A stretch of 64,000 nt of DNA from Glycomyces sambucus (GTDB lineage: Bacteria > Actinomycetota > Actinomycetes > Mycobacteriales > Micromonosporaceae). The first letter of the stretch is position 1. The number at the start of each line of letters is the position of its first letter. The notes under the pieces are model-generated. The model saw nothing but the letters and a program-made list of their open reading frames with translations, made no database searches and was not told the origin of the DNA. This document shows positions 1-8,479 of the stretch, piece by piece. The stretch covers positions 494,162-558,161 of the forward strand of contig NZ_FNGF01000005.1 in NCBI RefSeq assembly GCF_900102815.1, read 5' to 3'. The translations under genes were made by a program, and so were the position numbers.

Positions 1-756
1 GAACTCGACGTACCAGCTCTCGGGGCAGGTGAGCGCGAGGTCGCGGCACAGCTCGGGCGGGGTGAGGTGGTCGTGCTCGCCGGTGGTGAACAGGATCGGG
101 GCCGCAGGCGGAATGGACGGGTCGATGAGCTGGCGCGACAGCAGCCGGTGCGTGTTCGCGATGAACTTCGCAAGATCGGCCTCGTCGGCGGAGCCGAAGC
201 GCATCGACATGATCCGCCGCACCACGGCCTTGCCGGCGATGTCCGGCTCGGGGCTCATCAGCGCCTCGATCGCGGCCGGGCCGAAGCGCTCGCGCGGGCC
301 CGACTCCGCCAGGGCCACCGCCGAGCGCATCATCGGCCGCGACTCGAGCGGGATGCCGCCCATCGTCCCGGCCAGGACCATCCGGCCGATCCGGTCCGGG
401 TGCGTCTGCGCGAGCCGGTAGCCCACCGAGGACCCGTACGAGCCCGCGAACACGTGGACGCGCTCGATCCCGAGGTCGTCCAGGAGCCGCACCAGCGCCT
501 CGACCGGCACGTCCGGCCCCACGTAGGGCGGCAGCAGGTCCGCCTCGCCCCAGCCGGGCAGGTCCGGGCACAGGACGTCGGCCGAGGCGAGCATGCCCTG
601 CTCGACGCGGCCCCAGTCCTCCTTGCGGTGCAGCGCACCGCCGATGAGCACCACCGGGTCCAGCACGGGCGCCTCGGCGCACGACATCCGCGACCAGTAC
701 GTGTAGCTCGCCCAGCGGTGCTTGCGGACGTGCGGGGGAAAGGTGGTGCGCGGCAT
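1..756 (-). CDS. alpha/beta hydrolase, C-terminus off the window
   Basis: The first 252 residues are visible, and the reading frame runs off base 1 of the window, so the C-terminus, including the expected catalytic histidine, is missing. The ATG start is preceded by a GGAG-type ribosome site. Residues 36-48 form a beta strand and an oxyanion-type loop (LIGGALHRKEDW). The nucleophile elbow is A-G-S-Y-G with Ser106, and a GEHD motif places the likely catalytic Asp at 229. There is no signal peptide, so it should be cytosolic. The fold is that of small-molecule esterases, haloalkane dehalogenases and C-C hydrolases; the substrate cannot be told. It points away from the start of the window and has its own upstream region of about 120 bases before the ABC transporter genes, so it is probably a separate unit. 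Confidence 0.8.
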   Translation of the reverse strand, partial: MPRTTFPPHVRKHRWASYTYWSRMSCAEAPVLDPVVLIGGALHRKEDWGRVEQGMLASADVLCPDLPGWGEADLLPPYVGPDVPVEALVRLLDDLGIERVHVFAGSYGSSVGYRLAQTHPDRIGRMVLAGTMGGIPLESRPMMRSAVALAESGPRERFGPAAIEALMSPEPDIAGKAVVRRIMSMRFGSADEADLAKFIANTHRLLSRQLIDPSIPPAAPILFTTGEHDHLTPPELCRDLALTCPESWYVEF

Positions 757-880
757 GGAGGCTCCCGTTCCAGGTTCGCGGCGCGGGCGCCGCAGGTACG
801 GGAGACCACCTTAGTGTCGTAAATGCGAATTACTGGTATTTTGTGGCGCGGCTACGCGTATGTCCCTCGATCAGGTGGGT

Positions 881-2629
881 TCACGCCGCGACGCCCTTCC
901 ACGCCGTGTACAGCTCCGCGTAGACCCCGCCCGCCGCCAGGAGGTCCGCGTGCGGGCCCTCCTCGGCGATCCGCCCGTCCTGGACCACCGCGATCCGGTC
1001 GGCCGACTCGGCCGCCTGGAGCTGGTGCGCGATCGCGATCACGGTGCGGCCGTGGAGGGCCGCCGCGAGGGACGCCTCCACGTTCCCGGCGCTGCCCGGG
1101 TCGATGCCCGCGGTCGCCTCGTCGAGGATCACCACGTCCGGGTCGGCCAGGATCACCCGCGCGAGCGCGAGCTGCTGCGACTCGGCCAGGTTCAGTTCGT
1201 GGAACTCCTCGCCGAGCATCGTGTCCAGGCCCTCGGGCAGGTCGGCGGCCCAGCGGGCGTCGACGGCGGCGAGCGCGTCGAGCAGCGCCCCGTCGCCGGC
1301 CTCGGGCGCGGCCAGGTTCAGGTTCTCGCGCAGGCTCGCGGTGAACACGTAGTGCTCCTGGGTCACGAGAATGACCTTGCGGCGCAGCACCTCCAGCGGC
1401 ACGTCGGCCACCGGCACGCCGCCGAGGGTCACCGACCCCGAGCGCGGCCGGTCGATCCCGGCCACCAGGCGCGCGATCGTGGACTTCCCGGCCCCCGACG
1501 GGCCGACGACGACCAGGCGCTCGCCGCGCCTGGGGTGCAGGCTGAGCCGGTGTAGCACGTCGGGTCCGTCGCCGTACCCGAACACCACGTCGTCCAGGCG
1601 CACCTCCGAGCCCTCGGGCGCGGCGTCGCGGACCTCGTCGGGCATGAGGTGCACGCCCTCGACGCGCGCCATCGCGGCCCCGCCCATCTGGAACTCGCTG
1701 AGCGACATCATGGACCGGAACACCGGCCCGTCGAGGCGCAGCGTCAGCATCGCCACCGCGACCACCTCGCCGACGGTGACCCACCCTTCGAGGTACCACA
1801 GGCCGCCGACCACCGTGACCACGACGGCCGGGGTCAGGAACGTCAGGTCCGTCGCCGGGAAGAACCAGGTCTGGAGCCGGATGATCCCCTTGAGGCGGTC
1901 CATGTGGGTCGCGGCCCGCGCGTAGCCCGCGTCGCGCCGCTCGCCCTGCATCCGGTAGGCCGCCACCGTGGTCGCCCCCGACGCCGAGGCCGTCGCGGTC
2001 TCGGCGATCTCGCTCATCGCCGCGCGCTCGCTCAGGAACACCGGGCTCGCCAGGCGCAGGTACCGGCGCCCCGCGAGCACGAGCATCGGCATGCCCGCGA
2101 GGAACAGGAACCCGAGCCGCCAGTCCACGACGAACGCCGCCACGATGATGACCGCGCCCTCGATCATCGCGACCGCCACCTCCGGCGCGGTCTTGCGCAG
2201 CAGCTCGGCCACCGCGCCCACGTCGCCGGAGGTCCGGGTCGCGAGGTCGCCGGTCCCGGCGCGCTCCACCGTCCCCAGCGGCAGCCGCAGCACCCGGTCG
2301 ACGAACGACTCGCGCAGGCGCGCCGCGGCCCGCTCGCCGAGCCGGTACCCCAGCCTGCGGCCGGTGCGCATGAGCACGAGCTGGAGCACCACGCACGCGA
2401 CGATCGCGCCGCAGATGACGTCGACGCGGGTCGCGGTCCAGCCCGTCCCGATGCCGTCGATGACGGCCCCGAGCATCACCGGCAGGGCCGCCCCGGCCCC
2501 CGCGGCGGCCACGTACAGCAGCAGCACCGCCGTGAACGAGCGGCGGTCGGCCGCGACCAGGCGCTTGATCGCGCCGGTCATGGCCGCCCGGTCGGCCACG
2601 GGCAGGCGGGTGTTGTCGAAGGCGCTCAT
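881..2629 (-). CDS. ABC exporter half-transporter, subunit B (canonical Walker A, degenerate signature)
   Basis: A 582-residue half-transporter with an N-terminal six-helix exporter domain (about residues 25-310) and a C-terminal nucleotide-binding domain. The Walker A motif GPSGAGKST has its lysine at about residue 382, Walker B reads VVILDEATAGID, and the switch histidine is present (IAIAHQ). The family signature LSGGQ is replaced by LAESQ. Its start codon overlaps the stop of the upstream half-transporter gene (TGATG), so the two are translationally coupled and almost certainly form a heterodimer. Such exporters move lipids, peptides or drugs across the plasma membrane; the cargo is unknown. 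The altered signature is complemented by the partner's intact LSGGQ, which gives one working ATP site per dimer. Confidence 0.9.
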   Translation of the reverse strand: MSAFDNTRLPVADRAAMTGAIKRLVAADRRSFTAVLLLYVAAAGAGAALPVMLGAVIDGIGTGWTATRVDVICGAIVACVVLQLVLMRTGRRLGYRLGERAAARLRESFVDRVLRLPLGTVERAGTGDLATRTSGDVGAVAELLRKTAPEVAVAMIEGAVIIVAAFVVDWRLGFLFLAGMPMLVLAGRRYLRLASPVFLSERAAMSEIAETATASASGATTVAAYRMQGERRDAGYARAATHMDRLKGIIRLQTWFFPATDLTFLTPAVVVTVVGGLWYLEGWVTVGEVVAVAMLTLRLDGPVFRSMMSLSEFQMGGAAMARVEGVHLMPDEVRDAAPEGSEVRLDDVVFGYGDGPDVLHRLSLHPRRGERLVVVGPSGAGKSTIARLVAGIDRPRSGSVTLGGVPVADVPLEVLRRKVILVTQEHYVFTASLRENLNLAAPEAGDGALLDALAAVDARWAADLPEGLDTMLGEEFHELNLAESQQLALARVILADPDVVILDEATAGIDPGSAGNVEASLAAALHGRTVIAIAHQLQAAESADRIAVVQDGRIAEEGPHADLLAAGGVYAELYTAWKGVAA

Positions 2630-4314
2630 CAGGACTCCTGCCTGGACGTGAGGGACCGGTACTCGTCGTGCGCCGACAGCGCGGCGTGCGAGCCCACGGC
2701 GTGGACCTTGCCGTCCACGAGCCACGCGACCCGGTCGGCGCGGGCCAGCCACAGCGGCGACGCCGACACGACCGCGGTGGTGCGCCCCGCGCGGGCGGCG
2801 GCCACGCGCTCGGCGATGAGGTTCTCGGTGTGCGCGTCCACGGCACTGGTCGGCTCGACCGCGAGGAGCACCTCGGCGTCGGCGGCGAGGGCCCGCGCGA
2901 GGCGCAGGCGCTGGCGCTGGCCGCCGGAGAGGTTCCGGCCGCCGTTGGTGATCTCGCCGTCGAGGGTGGACCCGAGGCTGGAGTAGACGTCGCCCGCGCC
3001 GGCGGCCTCGATCGCGGCGAGCGCGAGCGCCGGGTCGACGCGGAGGGTCTCGCCGAGGGACTGCGCGAACAGGTAGTCCTCGCGCAGGAGCAGGACCCGC
3101 TCGCGGACCTCGTCGAGCGCGAGCGCGTCGAGGCGGGTGCCGCCCCATTCGGCGCCGGACTCGCGGTACCGGGCCAGGCGCTCCACGGCCGCCTCGGCGG
3201 GCTTGGCCTCGGCGCTGACGACGACGGTGAGCTCCCCGGGCGCGATCGCGAGCCCCGACTCGGGGTCGCGCAGCGGCCCGGCCGCGCCGGTGCCGTCGTG
3301 CGCGTCGGCGATGTCGCTGCGGGTGGCGAAGAACGCGGTGAGGCGCCGGGACGCGACCTGGGCGGCGATGACGGCCTGCGCCATCCCGATCATCGCCCCG
3401 GAGTGCTGGGCGACGAGCGCCGTGACGCCGAACGCGGCGGACAGCTCCCCGATGGTGATCGACCCGTTCAGCGCCAGGCGCGCGCCCACCCACGTGACCG
3501 CGGCGATGAGCGCCAGCGGCAGGCTCGTGCGCAGGCCCTGGACCCACGAGTCCGCGGTGGCGACCCCGTATCCGGCGTCGCGCAGGTCGGTCGAGGCGTC
3601 GCGGTAGCGGCGCGAGAACTGCTCCTCGCCGCCGACGCCGCGGAGCACGCGCAGGCCCCCGACCACGTCGGACGCCTGCCCGGTGAGGGTGGCGACCGAG
3701 GACCGGTAGGCGATCTGGTGGTGCTGGAGGCGCCCGAGCACGGGGCCGACGACGAAGCCGATGACGAGGACCCCGCCGAGCACGACCAGCCCGAGGGCCG
3801 GGCTCGCGTCCCACAGCAGGACCGTCCCCAGGACCATCATGACCACGCCCATCCAGCCGAAGCCCAGCTGGAAGATGAACGACCCGGTCTTGTGGGCGTC
3901 CTGCGTCGACAGGTTCACCATCTCGCCCGACGACACCGCGCCGCGCACGCCCGTGCCGGCCCGGTTCAGGTGGTCGGTGAGCCGCTCGACCGTGCGCACC
4001 CGGGCCCGCGACTCGGCCATGAACAGCGCCCGGTAGCCCGCCACGAACACCCACGACGACGCGATCGCGACCCCGCCCAGGGCCAGGCCCCACGGCAGCA
4101 GCGGCTCGGCGGTGCCCGCGAGGAGCACCTCGTCTATGATCCGCGCGATCGTCCACGGCAGCAGCACCCACGCCGCCCCCGAGACGCTCAAGAGCACGAA
4201 CCCGAGCGCGACCGGACCGGTCTGCTCCTTCGCGATGTACAGCAGGTACCGCCACGGGTCGGCGGGGATGTCGGCGGGGGACAGCCTCGGAGGGCGCAGC
4301 GGTACGGGCTTCAC
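2629..4314 (-). CDS. ABC exporter half-transporter, subunit A (degenerate ATP site)
   Basis: A 561-residue half-transporter with six predicted membrane helices and a nucleotide-binding domain. I chose the GTG start at 4314 because the TM-domain homology begins just after it and GAGAG lies a few bases upstream. The Walker A loop is lost: about residues 361-372 read VVVSAEAKPAEA, with no glycine-rich GKS/T. Walker B is AVEPTSAVD, so the magnesium Asp is replaced, and the H-loop histidine is absent (VVSASP). The ABC signature LSGGQRQR is intact. This is the usual split in heterodimeric exporters: this subunit supplies the signature for the partner's active site while its own site is dead. It is first in a two-gene operon with subunit B. 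Confidence 0.88.
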   Translation of the reverse strand: MKPVPLRPPRLSPADIPADPWRYLLYIAKEQTGPVALGFVLLSVSGAAWVLLPWTIARIIDEVLLAGTAEPLLPWGLALGGVAIASSWVFVAGYRALFMAESRARVRTVERLTDHLNRAGTGVRGAVSSGEMVNLSTQDAHKTGSFIFQLGFGWMGVVMMVLGTVLLWDASPALGLVVLGGVLVIGFVVGPVLGRLQHHQIAYRSSVATLTGQASDVVGGLRVLRGVGGEEQFSRRYRDASTDLRDAGYGVATADSWVQGLRTSLPLALIAAVTWVGARLALNGSITIGELSAAFGVTALVAQHSGAMIGMAQAVIAAQVASRRLTAFFATRSDIADAHDGTGAAGPLRDPESGLAIAPGELTVVVSAEAKPAEAAVERLARYRESGAEWGGTRLDALALDEVRERVLLLREDYLFAQSLGETLRVDPALALAAIEAAGAGDVYSSLGSTLDGEITNGGRNLSGGQRQRLRLARALAADAEVLLAVEPTSAVDAHTENLIAERVAAARAGRTTAVVSASPLWLARADRVAWLVDGKVHAVGSHAALSAHDEYRSLTSRQES

Positions 4315-4388
4315 AACTCTCAAACGTAAGCGGGCCGCTTGCCGACCGGCAAGGCCATTTGCGCCGTGGGCCGGTGTGATCCCCAGCC

Positions 4389-6170
4389 CTATTCGGCGGG
4401 CGGCACCCGCTGGGCCCTGACCAGCGCCTCCGCGGCGGCGAGGAGCCCCGCGGTGAACCGCGGGTTCTGGCCCATGACGGGCTCCGCGCGGGCGACGGCC
4501 CGCCACGCGTCGTCCTTGTACGACTCGTCGCCGGTGGCCCCGTATGCCTCCAGCAGCGCGGCCGCCGCCAGCGCCCAGCCCGACGCGGTCGGCCCGTCGT
4601 GCACGTCCGCCGGGCGCGACACCAGCCGCTCCGCGTCGGCGGCGGTGTCGTAGAACCCGCCGAGGCCGTCGCCGAAATGCGCGCGCACCTGCTCCAGCAG
4701 CGCCCGCGCCCGGCCGATCCACTCCCCGCCCAGGCGCAGGAACCCGAGCGCGACCGCCGCGTAGTCCTCCAGGATGCCCGGCGCCGCCGACACCTCGCCG
4801 CCGAGCGACGCCCGCGCCAGGCGCCCGTCCGCGCCGATGTGCTTCTGGGCCAGGAAGGCGGCGGCCCGCTCGGCCGCCACGAGCGCGTCGCGCCGGCCCG
4901 TCCGCGAGGCGTACTCGGCGAGGGCCGCGATCGCCAGGCCGTTCCAGGCCGCCACCACCTTGTCGTCGCGGCCCGGCTGCGCCCGCTTCCGGCGCGCCTC
5001 CAGGAGCCGGTGCCGCACCGCCGCGAACCGGGCCCCGTCCGCGGGGTCCTCGGGGAGTTCGAGGACGTTCGCGCCGTGCTCGAAGTTCGGGCTCCGCGGG
5101 TCGACCCCGAACGCCGCCGCGGCCCAGGCCGCGTCCTCGCCCAGGACCGCCTCCATCTCCCCGAACGTCCACGCGTACGTCTTGCCCTCCACGCCCTCCG
5201 TGTCGGCGTCGAACGCCGCCGCGAATGCCCCCTCGGGGGTCGAGAAGCGCTCCAGGAGGAACGCCGCGGTCTCGTCGGCGACCCGCGCGAACAACTCGCC
5301 CTCCCCGGCGAGGCGCGCGTACAGCCACAGGAGCTCCGCGTTGTCGTACAGCATCTTCTCGAAGTGCGGCACCGTCCACGACGCGTCCACGCTGTAGCGT
5401 GCGAACCCGCCTTCGAGCTGGTCGTAGATCCCGCCCCGCGCCATCCGCTCGGCCGTCAGCCTCACATGGTCGAGCAGCGCCGCGTCACCGGTGCGCACGT
5501 ACGCGTCGCACAGGAACCGCAGCGACGGCACGCCCGGGAACTTCGGGGCCGACCCGAACCCGCCGTTGACGGTGTCCGCCGACGCCAGGATCACCTGCGC
5601 GGCCCGGTCGAGCATCGCCTCGCGGATCGGCGGCGCGGGCGGGCAGGGCCCGTCCAGCGGGCACGCCACCGTGACGTCGGCGAACGCCGGCCCGCCCTGC
5701 GCGCTCGCCTCCACGATCGCCGCGCCCTGGTGCCGCAGCTCCTCGCGCTGGCCGGTCCAGGCCGCGTCCACGGCGTCGAGGAGGCGCAGGAAGTGGGGCT
5801 TCGGGAAGTACGTGCCCGCGAAGAACGGCGTCCCGTCGGGGAACGCGAACACGGTCATGGGCCAGCCGCCCTGCCCGGTGATCGCCATCGTCGCCTGCAT
5901 GTACACCGCGTCGAGGTCCGGGCGCTCCTCCCGGTCCACCTTCACCGGCACGAACCGGTCGTTGATCGCCGCGGCCACGGTCCGGTCCTCGAACGACTCG
6001 TGGGCCATCACGTGGCACCAGTGGCACGTGGAGTACCCGATCGAGACCAGCAGCGGCACGTCCCGCGCGGCCGCGTCCTCCAGGGCCGCCGGCCCCCACT
6101 GGCGCCACGCCACCGGGTTCCCGGCGTGCTGGCGAAGGTACGGGGACAGCGCTCCGGCCAACTCGTTCAT
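4389..6170 (-). CDS. DUF255 / YyaL-type thioredoxin-domain protein
   Basis: A 593-residue protein with an N-terminal thioredoxin-like domain carrying C49-H-W-C52 and a C-terminal alpha/alpha-barrel region (about 200-590) like that of N-acylglucosamine 2-epimerases and cellobiose epimerases. This matches the DUF255 family (bacterial YyaL, animal SPATA20), whose reaction is not settled; a redox role is commonly inferred. The start was placed at the ATG at 6170 (MNELAGALSPYL), because family members begin with this short lead into the conserved AGNPVAW segment. An in-frame ATG six codons upstream would add only MCEACG. No signal peptide is seen, so it should be cytosolic. It stands alone between the ABC exporter and the DUF998 gene. 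Confidence 0.88.
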   Translation of the reverse strand: MNELAGALSPYLRQHAGNPVAWRQWGPAALEDAAARDVPLLVSIGYSTCHWCHVMAHESFEDRTVAAAINDRFVPVKVDREERPDLDAVYMQATMAITGQGGWPMTVFAFPDGTPFFAGTYFPKPHFLRLLDAVDAAWTGQREELRHQGAAIVEASAQGGPAFADVTVACPLDGPCPPAPPIREAMLDRAAQVILASADTVNGGFGSAPKFPGVPSLRFLCDAYVRTGDAALLDHVRLTAERMARGGIYDQLEGGFARYSVDASWTVPHFEKMLYDNAELLWLYARLAGEGELFARVADETAAFLLERFSTPEGAFAAAFDADTEGVEGKTYAWTFGEMEAVLGEDAAWAAAAFGVDPRSPNFEHGANVLELPEDPADGARFAAVRHRLLEARRKRAQPGRDDKVVAAWNGLAIAALAEYASRTGRRDALVAAERAAAFLAQKHIGADGRLARASLGGEVSAAPGILEDYAAVALGFLRLGGEWIGRARALLEQVRAHFGDGLGGFYDTAADAERLVSRPADVHDGPTASGWALAAAALLEAYGATGDESYKDDAWRAVARAEPVMGQNPRFTAGLLAAAEALVRAQRVPPAE

Positions 6171-6313
6171 CCCGCAAGCCTCGCACACCGCCCGGCCCCC
6201 GGAGGAGGACCGGCGGTAGGGCAGGCGCTACCTCGGGCAGGGTGCAGGCGGGGGGAGGGATTCGGGTGTCCGCGTGACTGATTCCGGTCCCGAAAATCGC
6301 GAGTCTTTAAGGC

Positions 6314-7303
6314 ATGGTTTCATTTGCCCCCGCAGCGGACCGGGCCGCCGTGTCGGTCCCCAGTGGATTCGTCGGATTCGGGAACACGTCGATGCTCGCC
6401 GGCCTCGTCGCCATGGTCGTCCTCCACGCCACCTCCGGCCTCAACCCGCTGTACAAGGTCATCAGCATCCACCTCTACACCCCGCTCGGCTGGCTCCTGC
6501 CCGTCGCGCTCGGCCTGTTCTCCCTCGGCGCCGCCGCGTACGGGCTCCAGGCCCGCAACGTCGGGGCCCCGAAGTGGCTGTCGTGGTCGCTGTTCGCGTG
6601 GGCCGCCGCCATCGCCGTCGTCGCCATCGTCCCCTCCGACCGCGACGGCGTCACCGTCTTCACCACCCACCACCTGGTGCACCGCTACTCGGCGTTCGTG
6701 GCCTTCTGCATCATGGCGGTCCTCGGCATCGCCTTCGGCCGCTGGCTGCGCCGCACCGAGCCCTCCCGCGCCCGCCGCGCCAACACCGTCATCGGCTGCG
6801 CCTGGTTCTCCGTCACGGTCCTCACGTTCACGTCGCTGCCGTACGTCCTCGAATGGTGGGGCGTCCCCCGCCCGCAGTGGCTGGAGATGGCCGGCCTGCT
6901 CCAGCGCCTCACGATCGCCTCGGGCATCGTCGCGCTGGTCGTCATCGGCGGCTACCTCAAGACCCGCACCGCGTCAGTAGAAGCCCTCGGCCTCGGAGTA
7001 CGCCCAGGCGTCGCAGGGCGTCCCGTACTTGCCCTCGATGTAGCCCAGGCCCCACAGGATCTGGGTGACGGGGTTGGTCGCCCAGTCGTCGCCCTCACTG
7101 GACATCTTGTTCCCGGGGTACGCCTGGGGGATGCCGTAGGCGCCGATGGAGTTCTCGGCGAGCTCGTTCCAGCCGGACTCCTTGCTCCACAGCAGCTCCA
7201 GGCAGGCGAACTGCTCGAGGTCGTAGCCCCGCTCCAGGGTGATCGCGCAGCCGGTGGCCCGGTTCCCGGAGAACTCGCCGCAGCTGGCCGGCACCTCGAC
7301 TGA
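6314..7303 (+). CDS. DUF998-type membrane protein with read-through C-terminus
   Basis: The first ~220 residues make up a complete DUF998-like integral membrane protein: about six hydrophobic helices, with a conserved HLVHRYSAF-type segment after the third. The function of the family is unknown. The odd part is the end. There is no stop codon where the domain finishes (about base 6985, KTRTASV). The frame stays open for another ~105 codons and crosses antisense through the 3' end of the convergent secreted protein before stopping at 7303. The added residues look like antisense low-information sequence. Either the native stop was lost or the overlap is real. The start at 6314 is the first ATG, with AAGG close upstream; a GTG at 6350 is an alternative. 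Confidence 0.6.
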   Translation: MVSFAPAADRAAVSVPSGFVGFGNTSMLAGLVAMVVLHATSGLNPLYKVISIHLYTPLGWLLPVALGLFSLGAAAYGLQARNVGAPKWLSWSLFAWAAAIAVVAIVPSDRDGVTVFTTHHLVHRYSAFVAFCIMAVLGIAFGRWLRRTEPSRARRANTVIGCAWFSVTVLTFTSLPYVLEWWGVPRPQWLEMAGLLQRLTIASGIVALVVIGGYLKTRTASVEALGLGVRPGVAGRPVLALDVAQAPQDLGDGVGRPVVALTGHLVPGVRLGDAVGADGVLGELVPAGLLAPQQLQAGELLEVVAPLQGDRAAGGPVPGELAAAGRHLD

Positions 7304-7645
7304 CGTCGGGTTCGTGTTCATCGCGGCCTCCTCGGCGGCCTGGTCGGCGTCCTCCTGGGCGTCGTCCAGGCCCTGCGCCTTGTCCGAGGCGTACTCCGCG
7401 ACCGCCGCGGCCTTGACGGTGACGTCGGCCCCGGCGGTCGCGGCGATGTAGTTCATGTGGTGCGAGCGGGCCTCGTCGAACGCGGCCTCGGCGTCGGCCT
7501 GGTTCTCGGCGGCGGCGTTGCTCGGGTGCTGGGCGTCCTCGTCGGCGGGCCGGTCGGTCGCGGCCAGGACCGCGATGACGGCCCCGAGGGCCAGCACGAG
7601 GACCGCGGCGATCCGCGCGGCGTGGCGGGTCAGCTTGGGGATCAC
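6974..7645 (-). CDS. secreted lysozyme/transglycosylase-like protein, copy 1
   Basis: A 223-residue protein starting with GTG after a GGAG site. It has an N-terminal membrane anchor or signal segment (about residues 10-30), an alanine/glutamate-rich helical middle and a C-terminal domain of about 75 residues. That domain resembles small actinobacterial lytic transglycosylases: a Glu in SKESGWN is the probable catalytic acid, followed by GAYGIPQ, NPVTQILWGLGYI and paired cysteines. The expected role is cutting or remodelling peptidoglycan outside the membrane. A paralogue with the same architecture lies just upstream (7727-8410). The C-terminal end overlaps, antisense, the extension of the convergent DUF998 reading frame. 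Confidence 0.75.
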   Translation of the reverse strand: MIPKLTRHAARIAAVLVLALGAVIAVLAATDRPADEDAQHPSNAAAENQADAEAAFDEARSHHMNYIAATAGADVTVKAAAVAEYASDKAQGLDDAQEDADQAAEEAAMNTNPTSVEVPASCGEFSGNRATGCAITLERGYDLEQFACLELLWSKESGWNELAENSIGAYGIPQAYPGNKMSSEGDDWATNPVTQILWGLGYIEGKYGTPCDAWAYSEAEGFY

Positions 7646-7685
7646 AGGGGGCTCCTGGGGGAGGAGGAGAAGGGGGAGTGAGGTG

Positions 7686-7719
7686 GAACGGGGCGGGCGC
7701 TCGTGCGCCCGCCCCGTTC
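7686..7719 (-). terminator. hairpin terminator between the two lysozyme-like genes
   Basis: A 15-bp perfect inverted repeat (gaacggggcgggcgc and its complement) with a TCGT loop lies 7 bases past the stop of the upstream paralogue. It has no long U tract, as is common in actinomycetes. Confidence 0.7.
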
Positions 7720-7726
7720 ACTGTCG

Positions 7727-8410
7727 CTAGTACCAGCCGACCTCTTCGGAGTGGTTCCACGCCTCGCAGGGCGAGCCGTAGCGGCCCTCGATGTAGCCCA
7801 GGCCCCAGCTGATCTGGGTGACCGGGTTGGTCTCCCAGTCGGAGCCCTCGCTGGCCATCTTGTCGCCGGGCAGGGCCTGCGGGATGCCGTAGGCGCCGAT
7901 CCCGTTGGCCGCGTACTCGTTCCAACCGGACTCGCGGTCCCACAGGGCGACGAGGCAGCCGACCTGCTCCAGGTCGTGGCCGCGTTCGAGCGCCATGGCG
8001 CAGCCCGTGGCCTTGTTTCCGGAGTAGTCGGAGCAGTCCGACGGGACGTCGACCGACGTCGGGTTGGTGTTCGCCTCGGCCTCGGCCTCCGCTTCGGCCT
8101 CCGCCTGGTCGGCGTCCTCCTGGGCGCTGTTCAGGCTCGCGGCCCGGTCGGCGGCGAAGTCCGCCAGGGCGTCGGCCTTGACGTCGACCGCGGCGCCGGC
8201 GGTCTCGTCGATGTAGTTGACGTGCAGGTAGCGGACTTCCTCGTACGCCTCCTCGGCCTCGGCCTGCTGCTCGGCGGCGGCCTGGCTCGGGTGCTGGGCG
8301 TCCTGCTCGGCGGGGTCGTCGGTCACGGCGTTGACGACGATGACGGCCCCCAGTGCGAGGACGAGCACGGCGGCGATCTTCGCGCCGTAGCGGGTCAGCA
8401 GTGGGATCAT
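7727..8410 (-). CDS. secreted lysozyme/transglycosylase-like protein, copy 2
   Basis: A 227-residue paralogue of the next gene downstream. It shares the N-terminal membrane segment (MIPLLTRYG, then a hydrophobic run), a Glu/Ala coiled-coil-like middle (here with an AEAEAEAEAE stretch) and the C-terminal catalytic-looking domain: RESGWN with the putative catalytic Glu, GAYGIPQALPG and NPVTQISWGLGYI. The ATG start follows AGGAG. A perfect hairpin separates it from its paralogue, so each copy may be its own transcript. It is probably a cell-envelope peptidoglycan hydrolase. Compared with copy 1, the helical spacer and the cysteine surroundings differ most, while the lysozyme-like core is nearly conserved. 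Confidence 0.76.
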   Translation of the reverse strand: MIPLLTRYGAKIAAVLVLALGAVIVVNAVTDDPAEQDAQHPSQAAAEQQAEAEEAYEEVRYLHVNYIDETAGAAVDVKADALADFAADRAASLNSAQEDADQAEAEAEAEAEANTNPTSVDVPSDCSDYSGNKATGCAMALERGHDLEQVGCLVALWDRESGWNEYAANGIGAYGIPQALPGDKMASEGSDWETNPVTQISWGLGYIEGRYGSPCEAWNHSEEVGWY

Positions 8411-8422
8411 GCGCTCTACTCC

Positions 8423-8460
8423 TGTGTCCCGGGCGTCTGTCCACAGACGCCCGGGACACA
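8423..8460 (-). terminator. terminator of the PIN-PhoH gene
   Basis: An 18-base arm (tgtgtcccgggcgtctgt) is followed, after two bases, by its exact complement, 20 bases beyond the PhoH stop codon. Confidence 0.75.
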
Positions 8461-8479
8461 GCATGCCAGAGCTGGCCGG

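Noticed and set aside
852..2846. Long arginine/proline-rich frames overlapping the ABC genes and most other genes
   Set aside because: They are other-frame shadows of high-GC genes: extreme Arg/Pro/Gly content, no domains, and the overlapping frame has full family motifs.
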